64,000 nucleotides of DNA from Ovis canadensis (Eukaryota > Chordata > Mammalia > Artiodactyla > Bovidae): contig NC_091255.1 of NCBI RefSeq assembly GCF_042477335.2, forward strand, positions 25,646,501-25,710,500, given 5' to 3'. Below are positions 43,660 to 53,865 of this stretch, in pieces. The number at the start of each line of letters is the position of its first letter. Positions within the stretch are counted from its first letter, which is position 1. The notes under the pieces were generated by a model that saw nothing but the letters and a program-made list of their open reading frames with translations, ran no database searches and was not told where the DNA came from. The translations under genes and the position numbers were made by a program.

Positions 43660-43905
43660 GTCAGGGCTTAGTTGCTCAGTCATGTCTGACTCTTTGCGAC
43701 CCCATGGACTGTAGCCTGACAGGCTCCTCTGTCCAAGGGATTCTGGACCAAGGAGAGGAATCCAGTATTTCCCAGGCAAGAATACTGGAGTGGGTTGCCA
43801 TTTCCTCCTCCAGGGGACCTTCCTGACCCAGGGATCGAACCAGCATCTCCTGTGTCTCCCGCATTGCAGGAGGATTTTTTACTGCTGAGCCATCAGCGAA
43901 GCCCG
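43660..43905 (-). mobile_element. Bov-tA SINE inside L1, with an internal insertion
   Basis: gcttagttgctcagtcatgt to gagccatcagcgaagccc. An extra ~28 bases (gaccaaggagaggaatccag) interrupt the usual ggattctcc segment. The L1 text (g)aactggacag flanks both sides. Confidence 0.9.
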
Positions 43906-45167
43906 GGAAAACTGGACAGCTACATGGAAAAGAATGAAGCTAGGACACTTCCTAACACCACACACAAAAATACATGCAGAATGGATTAAAGACTTAAATG
44001 TTAAGGCCAGAAACAGTAAAACTCTTAGAGGAAAACCAACAGAACACTATTTGACATAAATCACAGCAAGATCCTCTTTGACCCACCTTCTAGAGTAATG
44101 GAAATAAAAACAAACAAAAAAAAAACCAAATGGGACCTAATTAAACTTAAAAGCTTTTGCACAGCAAAGGAAACAATAAAAAAGATTAAAAGACAGCCCT
44201 CAGAATGGGAGAAAATAATTGCAAATGAAGCAACTGACAAAGGATTAGTCTCCAAAATACATAAGCAGCTCATATAGCTCAATATCAGAAAAAGAAACAG
44301 CCCAATCATAAAGTGGGCAGAAGACCTAAACAGGAAAGGAAACATACAGATGGCTAATAAACACATGAAAATATTCTCAGCATCACTCGTTATTAAAGAA
44401 ATACAAATCAAAACTACAATAGGTATCACCTCACACCAGTCAGAATAACTATCATCGAAAAATCGATACACAGTAAATGCTAGAGAGGATGTGGAGAAAT
44501 ATCCTCCTGCACTGTTGATGGAAATGTAAACTGATGCAGCCATCATGGACAACAGTATGGAAATTCCTTAAAAAAGAAACAAACCAGGAATAAATCTATT
44601 ATATGACCTAGTAATTCCGTTACTGGCATATACCCTGCGTAAACCATAATTCTAAAAGGACACATGTGCCTGGATGTTCACTGCAGCACTATTTACAACG
44701 GCCAGGACATGGAAGCAACTTAGATGTCCATCAACAGATGAATGCATAAAGAAGTTGTGGTACTTATATACAACGGAATATTACTCAACCATAAAAAAGG
44801 AATGAATTTGAATCAGTGGTAGTGAGGTGGATGAACCTGGAGCCTTTTATACAAAGTGAAGTAAATCTGAAAAAGAAAAACAAATATCATATATTAATGC
44901 ATATATACGGAATCTAGAAAAACAGTGGTGATGAACCTCTTTGCAGGGAAGGAATGAAGACACAGATGTAGAGAATGGGCTCGTGGACACAGTAGAGGAA
45001 GGAGAGCGAGGGATGAATGGAAAAGGTAGTACTGACGTGTATACACTCTCATGTGCAAAACAGACAGCTAGTGGAAAGCTAATGTACAACACACAGAACT
45101 CAGCCTGGTGCTCTGGGATAATCTAGCGGGGTGGGGTGGGGGAAGGAGGGGGAGGCTCAAGAAGGAG

Positions 45168-45172
<5 letters not shown>

Positions 45173-45202
<30 letters not shown>
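45173..45202 (+). repeat. (TA)n microsatellite
   Basis: About 14 TA units followed by acacacacac and more TA, inside the L1 3' UTR. Confidence 0.95.
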
Positions 45203-45213
<11 letters not shown>

Positions 45214-45369
45214 TATATATAATTATGACTGATTCGCATTGTTGTACAACAGAAACGAACACAACATTGTAAAGCAATTTTCCTCCAATTAAAAACCAAA
45301 TTTAAAAAAAAAGCAAGCGAAAGAAACTAAGATTTATTACTTACTCGTGACTGATCAATTCTTTCTCTG

Positions 45370-45530
45370 TTTATCTCTTTTCAACCTCATAAGTGACTGT
45401 ATGATGTTGGATGTATTACTGCCTTTTGGAGATGAGAAAATTGAAGTTCAGAAAGGCTAAACCACCTCCCCAATTCACACAGCTTTAATGATGGAACCAG
45501 GATTCGAATCCCACCCACGCATGCGCCTTC
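45370..45530 (+). mobile_element. MIR
   Basis: tttggagatgagaaaattgaag-like text, cacacagctttaatgatgga and accaggattcgaatccc show a preserved MIR 3' half. Confidence 0.7.
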
Positions 45531-45621
45531 AATATACCATGTTGCCAATTTCCACATTTGGAAATGGACTGGAACACAATCTCAGGTCTGCCACTTATTA
45601 ACAGTGTAACCTTGGATGAGG

Positions 45622-46145
45622 TTTTGTTTTGTTTTGTTTTTTTGGAGTATAGTTAGTTTGCACTGCTGTGTCAGTTTCTGCTTGCACAGCAAAGTTAATC
45701 ATCCATATGCATACGTATATTCCGTCTTTTTCGGATTTCCTCCCCATTTAGGTCTCCACAGAGCACCAAGTAGAGATCCTCGCTTTCTTCAGCAGGTTCT
45801 TATTGCCTATTTTGTACACATGCCGTGGGTTCGTTTGCTCAGCCGTATCCAACTCTTTGGGACCCTGTGGACTGTAGCCCACCAGACTCCTCTGTCCATG
45901 GAATTCTCCAGGCAAGAATACTGGAGTGGGTTGCCATGCCTTCTTCCAGAGGATCTTCCCAACGCGGGGATCGAACTTGAGCCTCCTGCATCTCCTGGAT
46001 TGGCAGGTGGATTCTTTCCCACTGTGCTGTCTGGGAAGCCCTATTTTATACATATGTCAATCCCGAGCTCCCAATTCATCCCACTGTCTCCTTCCCCCTT
46101 GGCATCCATGCTTTTGTTCTCTACATCTGTGTGGTCAAGTTGCCT
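45622..46145 (-). mobile_element. L1 3' end fragment
   Basis: Reversed tail gttttgttttgttttttttg, then acagcaaagttaatcatcca and tttaggtctccacagagcac. It is interrupted by a Bov-tA and resumes with caatcccgagctcccaattc. Confidence 0.85.
45830..46042 (-). mobile_element. Bov-tA SINE inside L1
   Basis: ttcgtttgctcagccgtatc to gctgtctgggaagcccta. The L1 text attttgtacacatg / attttatacatatg flanks both sides. Confidence 0.92.
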
Positions 46146-46305
46146 GCTCTCTCTGCGCTTCATCTTTTTCATCTGCAAAATAGGAATAATAATGGTTGCT
46201 AGGCTATATGGTTGTTGAGAAGCTTAAATGAGGAAATAAACATAAAATGTTTGGAACATGCCTGGCACACAGTATTAGTCTACAAGTGTTAGCTATTATA
46301 TTAGG

Positions 46306-46987
46306 CACCATTTGAGAGGTTCCTTGAAGGAGAACTGAGCAACAGAGAATGTTCCAGGCAGAAGGAACCCAACCAAAGCCAGGAGACGGCAAAGGCGGAG
46401 TCAGGGCTAAACGCATGATTGGGAGTTATGAGTCTCCAACTTTAGGACGTCAGCGGGGCTTTCCTGGTTTAGGTCTGGCTACCTATTTGATTTGAGTAAA
46501 TCTCAGGAAAACCCCTAGGAAATAAAAAAGTCTGTAGACATGAATCTGAAATTTTACCTTGAAGGGAAGGGAAGAGTAACATACGCGAACTGCCAGCTTG
46601 CAAGCCCCCCACGCGCTAGGAACGTGAAAAGAGGGGCTGCTGAGAGCCCAGAGGGAAGACCATGAACTTGGGTCCTTGCTCAGTCTGGACCGTAATGTGC
46701 CATAGTGCAGGTGTTATGGCTTGTTGTTCAAAGCTGGTAGTCAGCCAACACTGCAGCACCCAGCGGCACCTTCTGGACTTTGTCCCCAGGCAGGAGAATT
46801 TTCCCCTCTGTGTACTTAAGAAAGGGACGGCTACACACGCCACAGCCACAGGTCCATCTGGCCACAGTGCTGCATCCAAGCAGAGGCCTGAGAGCCAGGG
46901 CTGTCCTCCCCACACCAGCCCCACCCGGGGGGAGCACCTCATTGTCTCAAGGACTGTGGGCAGCCCCAGCCTTTATAAAATTGGGCA
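46306..46987. other. Intergenic, no gene recognised
   Basis: Overlapping frames on both strands at 46616-47015 lack recognisable content or splice structure. Confidence 0.45.
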
Positions 46988-47228
46988 AAGACTTCCCTGG
47001 TGGTCCAGTGATTAAGAATTTGCCTTGCCTAGCACGGGACACAGTTCAGCTCCCGGTTCGGGAAGATTCCACATGCCATGTGGTCGATGAAGCTCAGGCT
47101 CCCTAGAGAGAGAAGGTACTGCCATGAGAATCCTGTGCCCTGCAGCTGCACAGTAGCCCCTACTCGCCGCAACTGAGAAAGCCCACTCAGAACAATGAAG
47201 ACCCAGTGCAGCCAAAATTAAATTCAAA
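46988..47228 (+). mobile_element. CHR-type SINE (long form)
   Basis: gacttccctggtggtccagtg head, then gcaactgagaaagcccactc and cccagtgcagccaaaatta. It retains the longer 3' body. Confidence 0.87.
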
Positions 47229-47289
47229 AAATAATAACTGGGTGAATCATAATGGGGAGAGAAGGACCTGAAAATAGGCTTTGGAGACC

Positions 47290-47455
47290 TGGGAGCTTAT
47301 CCCAAATCTGCTACTAAGTCATTCTGCAGCCTCGGGCCAACGCCTGATCGCCCTAATCCAAGGGTCGGTGGGAATAATAACATCCTTCTGGTAAGATCCT
47401 TCACTGCTTGTGAAAATTAAATGAAATAAAGCATGGAGAGCATTTAAATCAGCTC
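47290..47455 (-). mobile_element. MIR
   Basis: ccaaatctgctactaagtca, gggaataataacatccttct and gtgaaaattaaatgaaataa. Reversed MIR. Confidence 0.6.
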
Positions 47456-48369
47456 AACGGGCAGCGGGGATCCAGCTACACAAGGCCTTTGTTTCTTAAG
47501 GCTTCTCGCAGCTTCAGCACCTCCGCGTGGTGATCAGGGGTCCCCTAAGTGATTAGAAGGTTTCTCTTTTTCATCCTGGTGCTTCTGTGCTTCAGGAGTT
47601 TACCTTTGAACTCTTCCACATTGTTTACGTTCTTATGACTTCTTATCACACCTTTCTCATGATGACCAACAGCAGGGGCCCCAGGTAAAACATTTCTCTC
47701 CTTTCTCCAAGCTCCAATAAGGTAAACCAATGACACGGATACACAAGGATTACAAGTCAAATGGAAAACAAATATCAAGCTTACTCGTCTACTCTGGTGT
47801 GTTCCAGATCTCGAACCACAGGCTTTCCTATAATTCATGTTGGAGAATTCAGATTAGGCCAAGGGTATATGTGGGATTTCTAAACTCTCAAATCTAAATA
47901 TTGGAACAGACTTCCTGACACCACACCCTGAGGCTCACCTGCAGAGACTGTGATGAGGCCTCAGAGGAAGCTCAGTTCAGCTATGCCGACAAGGATGTGA
48001 GCCTTCTTGGAGGTAGCCCCTAGCCTGGACAAAGATGCTCCACCTTGAGACAGGAGGAGGAGGAGGGCTCGCTGAGGAGCGAGGGAACTTGACCAGAAGC
48101 AGTCGACCTGGATCCTCACTCATTTAGAGTCACAGCGGCCCTGTCCACTAGGAGGTGACCCGGAGAATACCCACTTCTGTCCAGCTAGTCTAGACACTCC
48201 TCCTCCTGGGCAGGAATAAAGAACAACTGGGGAGAAGATACTACCCATCCTTTGACATGCCTCCATCTTGAGAAGAGCACATTTGAGTGGAGTTTTTAAA
48301 GGAAGGTGAGGAGAGATATCCTGTCTTGCAAAACAACACGAGTCTTCCATTTGCAGTCTTAGCTTGTGC
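47456..48369. other. Intergenic, no gene recognised
   Basis: Non-repetitive sequence. No exon or known repeat was identified. Confidence 0.45.
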
Positions 48370-48545
48370 TGTGCTTAGCCTCTCAGTCGTGTCCGACTTT
48401 TTGTGACCCTATGGTCTGTAGCCTGCCAGGCTCCTCTGTCCATGGGGATTCTCCAGACAAGAATACTGGAGTGGGTTGCCATGCCCTTCTCCAGGGGATC
48501 TTCCCAAACCAGGGATCGAACCCAGGTCTCCCTCATTGCAGGCAC
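48370..48545 (-). mobile_element. Bov-tA SINE, head-truncated
   Basis: gtgcttagcctctcagtcgt through ccagggatcgaacccaggtc. The tRNA-like head is missing. Confidence 0.9.
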
Positions 48546-48591
48546 ATAAGCAAGACCAAATCCCTACCCTTGAACATGTACACATATGCAT

Positions 48592-48618
48592 TCACACACA
48601 CACACACACACACACGCA
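48592..48618 (+). repeat. (CA)n microsatellite
   Basis: About 12 CA units, one interrupted by CG. Confidence 0.95.
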
Positions 48619-48735
48619 CACCACCTGATCCCACCTGTGCAGGAAGCACAAGGTTGAATGGAATGATTGAGTTTGCTCTCCTAGCTGGACTTCTTATCCA
48701 GACAGAACATAGAAGCTGGACTAAAGGAACATCCA

Positions 48736-48905
48736 GGGACTTCCCTGGCAGTCCAGTGGTTAAGACCTCACCTTCCAAAGTAGGCTGTGTGGTGCGATCC
48801 CCGGTTTGGGAGCTAAGCCAAAACACCAGAATGCAAACAACAGAAGCAATATTGTAACAAATTCAAAACAGACTTTAAAAATGGTTCACACACACACAAA
48901 CTTTG
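48736..48905 (+). mobile_element. CHR-type SINE
   Basis: gacttccctggcagtccagtgg head, tgcgatccccggtttgggag, then the extended tail gcaatattgtaacaaattca. Confidence 0.87.
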
Positions 48906-49277
48906 AAAAATGATTTTTTTTTTAAAGGCACATCCAAGCCAGAAAACCACTGGGACTGCATGCTTTTATCTGGTGTACAAGGGAAGACATTGCTGAATCT
49001 TGGTCCTAGAGTCCCTGTGGCTGACACCCTAAAAATAAATAGAAACATGGTGTTTCATCTGTCCTTCTGAAACGTTAACCCAACAGACCAGCAGGCCAGG
49101 GTCATAGGCTCACACCAAGAGGAGTTTATAAAACCTTCCTGAGAGCGGCATCCAGAGCTCATCCTTGCACACTGCCTGTCCAGTTGTGCCCAGGTAGAGC
49201 CCTGCACCCAGCAATGACCTGGGAATGTCTTAGCCTGACTGTTCTCAGGTCTTCCCTTACTAGACACACAAGCTAGT

Positions 49278-49562
49278 GGACCTGAGTGTGGTGACCCCAT
49301 CTCCCCACTTCCTCTGTGGGTTCCTCTGTGACTTCTCCTAGGATGGCCAAGCAGTTGGTTGCCATCCAGCGTGGCACCCACAGCCTTGTCTGTGGGGGCA
49401 TCACCCTCATGCCAACCTTGGCACAGAAGCCTTGCCCTTACTTGCTCTACAGCTCTGGGCTCCAACTTGTTGGAGCTGCCCACTGTCCTTTCCATATGTG
49501 TTGTTCTAATTTTTATTATTTAAATTTAAAAAATTGAAGTATAGTGATTTACATGGTTGTGT
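49278..49562 (-). repeat. Inverted copy of 51887-52168 (rearrangement piece 1)
   Basis: Reverse complement of the distal segment at 51887-52168, about 93% alike by eye. It includes gatggccaagcagttggttg and the last ~50 bases of an L1 tail (49510-49562). Matching stops at catggttgtgt. Confidence 0.85.
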
Positions 49563-49565
49563 ATC

Positions 49566-49660
49566 TAACCTCAGATAGGTAGATGACACCACCCTTATGG
49601 TAGAAAGTAAAGAAAACCTAAAGAGCTTCTTGATGAAAGTGAAAGAGGAGAGTGAAAAAG
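49566..49660 (+). repeat. Copy of BovB segment 50129-50223 (rearrangement piece 2)
   Basis: 95 bases of BovB RT sequence starting taacctcagataggtagatg. Both copies carry the same unusual ggtagatgac where other BovB copies read tgcagatgac, so they share a private change. Confidence 0.88.
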
Positions 49661-49668
49661 CCTGCCAA

Positions 49669-49909
49669 GGGTCGGAGGGTGCCAGTGGAGCTGAAAGAGG
49701 AGAGACAGACAAAGGTGGTGCCAGACAGAAGCATGGACAGCACGCAGTGTTCAGAGGTCTGTCCCAGGAGCAAGGAAGCCTCAGAGAGAGCCGGGCAGGC
49801 TGTGGGGAGAGAACACGGCCTCCCAGCTAACGGCATAATTCTAGAACTGACCAAGCCCTAAACCCAAGACAGCGCCCCAGGGACTTGGGGTCTGGCTGTC
49901 GAGTTCTTC
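49669..49909 (+). repeat. Direct copy of 51428-51667 (rearrangement piece 3)
   Basis: About 240 bases with only a few differences, from (g)gagctgaa(a/g)gaggagag to ggctgtcgagttcttc. Both copies keep the same short open frame ending GIILELTKP then stop. The underlying sequence is not recognised. Confidence 0.92.
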
Positions 49910-49995
49910 TTGAGACTTACTTCCTCTGGGACTTCAGTTTCTTCTGCTAAGTCTCATTTTCCTAATTTCATAACGGGAACAATAATTGCTACACC

Positions 49996-50955
49996 AAATA
50001 GGAAAAGGAGTATGTCAAGGCTGTATATTGTCACCCTGCTTATTTAACTTATATACAGAGTACGTCAAGAGAAACGTTGGGCTGGATGAAGCACAAGCTG
50101 AAATCAAGATTGCCAGGAGAAATATCAATAACCTCAGATAGGTAGATGACACCACCCTTATGGCAGAAAGTGAAGAAAACCTAAAGAGCCTCTTGATGAA
50201 AGTGGAAGAGGAGAGTGAAAAAGTTGGCTTAAAGTTCAACATTCAAGTTGGCTTAAAGCTCAACATTCAGAAAACTAAGATCATGGCGTCTGGTCCCATC
50301 ACTTCATGGGAAATAGATGGGGAAACAGTGGAAACAGTGACATACTTTATTTTTTTGGGCTCCAAAATCACTGCAGATGGTGACTGCAGCCATGAAATTA
50401 AAAAACGCTTACTCCTTAGAAGGAAAGTTATGACCAACCTAGACAGCATATTAAAAAGCAGAGACATTACTTTGTCAACAAAGGTCCATCTAGTCAAGGC
50501 TGTGGTTTTTCAAGTAGTCATGTATGGATGTGAGAGTTGGACTATAAAGAAAGCTGAGCACTGAAGAATTGATACTTTTGAACTGTGGTATTGGAGAAGA
50601 CTCTTAAGAGTCCCTTGGACAGCAAGGAGATCCAACCAGTCCATCCTAAAGGAGGTCAGTCCTGGTTGTTCATCGGAAGGATTGATGTTGAAGCTGAAAC
50701 TCCAATACTTTGGCCACCTGATGTGAAGTGCTGACTCATTTGAAAAGACCCTGATGCTGGGAAAGATTGAAGGTGGGAGGAGAAGGGGACGACAGAAGAT
50801 GAGATGGCTGGATGGCATCACCGACTCAATGGACATGAGTTTGGGTAAACTCTGAGACTTGGTGATGGACAGGGAGGCCTGGCGTGCTGCAGTCCCTGGG
50901 GTCACAAAAATTAGGACAGGACTGAGCAGCTGAACTGAACTGAACTGAACTGATG
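49996..50955 (+). mobile_element. BovB LINE fragment with complete 3' end
   Basis: Starts at ccaaataggaaaaggagtat within the RT and runs to a (gaact)n tail. The YADD box region is damaged (cagataggtagatgacacc gives a stop). A 24-base duplication lies at 50221-50268. A later frame (50160-50564) keeps MYGCESWTIKKAEH. Confidence 0.92.
50221..50268 (+). repeat. 24-bp in-frame tandem duplication in BovB
   Basis: aagttggcttaaagttcaac+attc is followed by aagttggcttaaagctcaac+attc, giving VGLKFNIQ-VGLKLNIQ in the remnant RT frame. Confidence 0.95.
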
Positions 50956-51427
50956 GGCCTCCCAGGCATGTGCGTAAGGGGTCCATGGACTCTAGCAAGG
51001 TAGGTACAGAATGTGATCCCCACTGAGGAGGAGGCATGGGGGGTACACAAAGTCCCACCAGGTCGGGAGGAAATTATCAGTCCAACAAGAACAGTGATGG
51101 AGGAAACAGCAGTTTTGTTTACCTTTAGTAAGCCATATGTGGCCGGGTCACCTGGAGAGACAATATGAGACAGCTTCTCACAGGGAAGAAAAAGCCCGGA
51201 GCTGAAAGGAGCAGAACAGGCAAGCCCATTAGCGGAAGTAAATAATGAAGATTGGAGAGACAAATGGCAAAGGTGATGGACTGAAACAGAAATCACTCAA
51301 AAATAAAAATTAAAAAAAGAACCAAAGTGAGAAGGCTGTACAAATAGAGTAGTAATCAACAGAGAAAGACGGGGCAGCAGGCAGGGTGGAGGGTTATGCG
51401 TCCCTGGGAAATGCTGGGGGCGCGGAG
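50956..51427. other. Unassigned sequence between BovB and duplicated block
   Basis: No recognised repeat or gene. A-rich patches (about 51300-51320) may be decayed retroposon tails. Confidence 0.4.
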
Positions 51428-51667
51428 GGTCAGAGGGCACTGGTGGAGCTGAAGGAGGAGAGACAGACAAAGGTGGTGCCAGACAGAAGCATGGACAGCA
51501 CGCAGTGTTCAGAGGTCTGTCTCAGGAGCAAGGAAGGCTCAGAGAGAGCCCGGCAGGCTGTGGGGAGAGAACACGGCCTCCCAGCTAATGGCATAATTCT
51601 AGAACTGACCAAGCCCTAAACCCAAGACAGCGCCCCAGGGACTTGGGGTCTGGCTGTCGAGTTCTTC
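51428..51667 (+). repeat. Duplicated block, distal copy
   Basis: Partner of 49669-49909, same strand. The open frame 51386-51619 overlaps it. Confidence 0.92.
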
Positions 51668-51739
51668 AAACTGCCTCAAGACCAAGCAAACCTTGGACTG
51701 CTGTCTCGGGAAAAGAAGGCTAGCCGAGGAAACAAAATA

Positions 51740-51945
51740 CGCGTGTACTATGTATAACATAGAGAAACAAGGACCTACTGTGCAGCACAGGGAACTAGTC
51801 AATATCTTATACTAACCATCATGGAAAAGAATCTGGGAGAGAATAGAGATATATGACTGGATGACTTTGCTGCACACCTGAAATTAACACAACCATGTCA
51901 ATCACTATACTTCAATTTTTTTAATTTAAATAATAAAAATTAGAA
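51740..51945 (+). mobile_element. L1 3' end fragment
   Basis: catagagaaacaaggaccta, gtgcagcacagggaactagt, ctttgctgcacacctgaaat and an A/T-rich end are typical of the ruminant L1 3' UTR. Confidence 0.85.
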
Positions 51946-52168
51946 CAACACGTCTGGAAAGGACAGTGGGCAGCTCCGACAAGTTGGAGCCCAGGGCTGT
52001 AGAGCAAGTAAGGGCAAGGCTTCTGTGCCAAGGTTGGCATGAGGGGGATGCCCCCACAGACAAGGCTGTGGGTGCCACGCTGGATGGCAACCAACTGCTT
52101 GGCCATCCTAGAAGTCACAGAGGAACCCACAGAGGAAGTGGGGAGACGGGGTCACCACACTCAGGTCC
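51887..52168 (+). repeat. Inverted-repeat partner of 49278-49562
   Basis: Contains the end of the L1 tail and about 220 bases of unassigned sequence (gcagctccgacaagttggag, gatggcaaccaactgcttgg). Its reverse complement is found 2.6 kb upstream. Confidence 0.85.
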
Positions 52169-52199
52169 GCAACTGCCTTTGGGCCAGATGATGAACCAG

Positions 52200-52730
52200 T
52201 GAAGAAGGAATTCATAGGGCCTGGACTCCATCTTAGGCCTGTTCATGCTGATCATGCTTGGCCACCTCTCCAGTGGACTCTGAACTCTGTGTTTAGCGCC
52301 TATGAAAACAGCAACAGAAGGATAAGACCCCCTCCAGACAGGGGAACCTTGAAGATCGTATCTAGGTTACTCATCGCCTAAGAGAAAACATACACTAATC
52401 ACCCCTTCCTCCAGACAGGCCATAAATTTTTCTGTATCTATTGGAGTGTAACCTCAGGTTTATTGATTATTGGCTAATTGTTTGACTGTTTGAGCACATG
52501 AGCACATACCACGTGAATGATGGGGTTATGGGGATTGTATTTTCCTTGGTTCATGTAAGTCTCAAGGAATTTGGGGTGGTGGGTTTGGACACGTACACAT
52601 GGGGCATAAAAGATTGTTCGGGGTCCTTGGCTAAGAGGAGACTCTGCCTTGGGCCCGCGGTGTAATAAACTGCACTCCACTATCTGCATTGTCCTTCTGA
52701 GTTTGTTTCCCAGAACGTGTGGCTATAACA
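52200..52730 (+). mobile_element. Solo LTR of an endogenous retrovirus
   Basis: 531 bases beginning TGAAGAAGGAATTC and ending GGCTATAACA. It has a CATAAAAG box at about 52604, AATAAA at about 52664-52669 and a CTTCTGAGTTTGTTTCCC-like U5 stretch. CCAG at 52196-52199 recurs at 52731-52734, a 4-base target duplication as made by class I (gamma-like) elements. No internal viral genes adjoin it. Confidence 0.85.
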
Positions 52731-52809
52731 CCAGGAGAAACGTTGGTGGGAACTAGGGAGGCAAAGAAAATGGAAACGTACTCTGTGGGAGAAGGCGAGA
52801 GTGGGATGA

Positions 52810-53078
52810 TTTGAAAGAATAACACTGAAACATGTATATTACCATACGTGAAATAAATGACCAGTCCAAGTTCGATGCATGAAACAGGGCACTCAAAGCC
52901 GGTGGACTGGGAAGAACAGCCCAGAGGGATGGGATGGGGAGGGAGGTGGGAGGGGGTTTTGGGGACGGGGGACACATGTACACCCATGGCTGATTCATGT
53001 CAATGTATGGCAAAAACCACCACAATATTGTTAAGTAATTAGCCTCCAATTAAAATAAATTATTTTTTAAAAATTTTA
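52810..53078 (+). mobile_element. Ruminant L1 3' end
   Basis: gagggaggtgggagggggtt, acacatgtacacccatggct, gtatggcaaaaaccaccaca and agcctccaattaaaataaa form the known L1 3' UTR end with an A-rich tail. Confidence 0.87.
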
Positions 53079-53429
53079 AAAATAAAAAGAGAGGGGGGGA
53101 GAAAAAGAAGGAAATGACACACAGTTGAAAAAAAGAATCTGGAGAAGTGGGTGCCGTGGCGGGGTGAGGTTCAGATGTTAGCCCTTTTGAAAACTGCAGG
53201 AAGCCAGACCAAGTGAAGAGTGTCACCCTCAGGCAGGGATAGACCAATAGGGCAAACACAGATGGTCATTTGAGTATCTGCTGCTGAAAGAAGAAAAACT
53301 GAGCATCTTTAGTGCATATATGGTACTTCAAAGAGGTTGTAGTCACAATGTTTTGAACACGGACTGGGTGTAGGGCAGTGGCTAGGACACACCATAGACA
53401 TCAGACCCCTCACTCCACACACGCACATA

Positions 53430-53692
53430 GGTGCTTCCCCGGCGGTCCCCTGCCAATGCAGGAGACACAGGTTCAATCCCTGGTCCCAGAAGAGTCATAT
53501 GCTGTGGAGCAACTAAGCCTGTGCCCCACAGCTGCTGAGCCTGTGCTCTGGAGCCCACACCAGAGAAGCAAGAGGAGCCCGCGTAATGAGGAGCCCACAC
53601 ACCGTAACTAGAGAGAGAGTAGCCCCCGCTTGCCACAGCCAGAGAAAGCCCAAGCGCAATAGAGAGCCAGCGCAGGCAAAAATAAATAAAAA
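53430..53692 (+). mobile_element. CHR-type SINE (long form)
   Basis: ggtgcttccccggcggtccc head, gttcaatccctggtcccaga, then gagagtagcccccgcttgcc and aaaaataaataaaaa tail. Confidence 0.85.
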
Positions 53693-53699
53693 TTCACAC

Positions 53700-53865
53700 C
53701 GCACTTTATGGACCTACCCTCTCGAGGGCAATGAGACTTAATAGTAGGTAAGCAATTTGCCTAAGGCCACGCAGCTAACAGGCGACAAAACTAAGATTTG
53801 GTTGCAGGTTGGCCTGACGCCCAAGGCCAGGCTCCAGCTCCTAATTGCTCTTCTGTGAAGGTAAC
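53700..53865 (+). mobile_element. MIR fragment
   Basis: gtaggtaagcaatttgccta, aggccacgcagctaacaggc and actaagatttggttgcaggt. MIR 3' half. Confidence 0.65.

Larger units (their letters stand above)
43545..45310 (+). mobile_element. L1 LINE 3' part (ORF2 end and 3' UTR)
   Basis: From cagcctcttcaataagtggt through aatgggagaaaataattgca, catgaaaatattctcagcat and gagaggatgtggagaaatat to aagcaattttcctccaatta and an A-rich end. It is interrupted by a Bov-tA and holds a (TA)n. Many stops break ORF2. Confidence 0.88.
45560..46305 (-). mobile_element. MIR split by an L1 carrying a Bov-tA
   Basis: Left part 45575-45621 (caggtctgccacttattaac, gtaaccttggatgag) and right part about 46155-46305 (tcatctgcaaaataggaata, atgcctggcacacagtatta) together make one reversed MIR. 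Confidence 0.7.

Noticed and set aside
49055-49495. 146-codon minus frame with a look-alike at 51966-52202
   Set aside because: The similarity is the inverted repeat itself, and the frames diverge outside it.
49652-51619. Short frame conserved in two copies (ending GIILELTKP) as a coding gene family
   Set aside because: The two copies are one recent duplicated block, so conservation is explained by copying. No domain was recognised.
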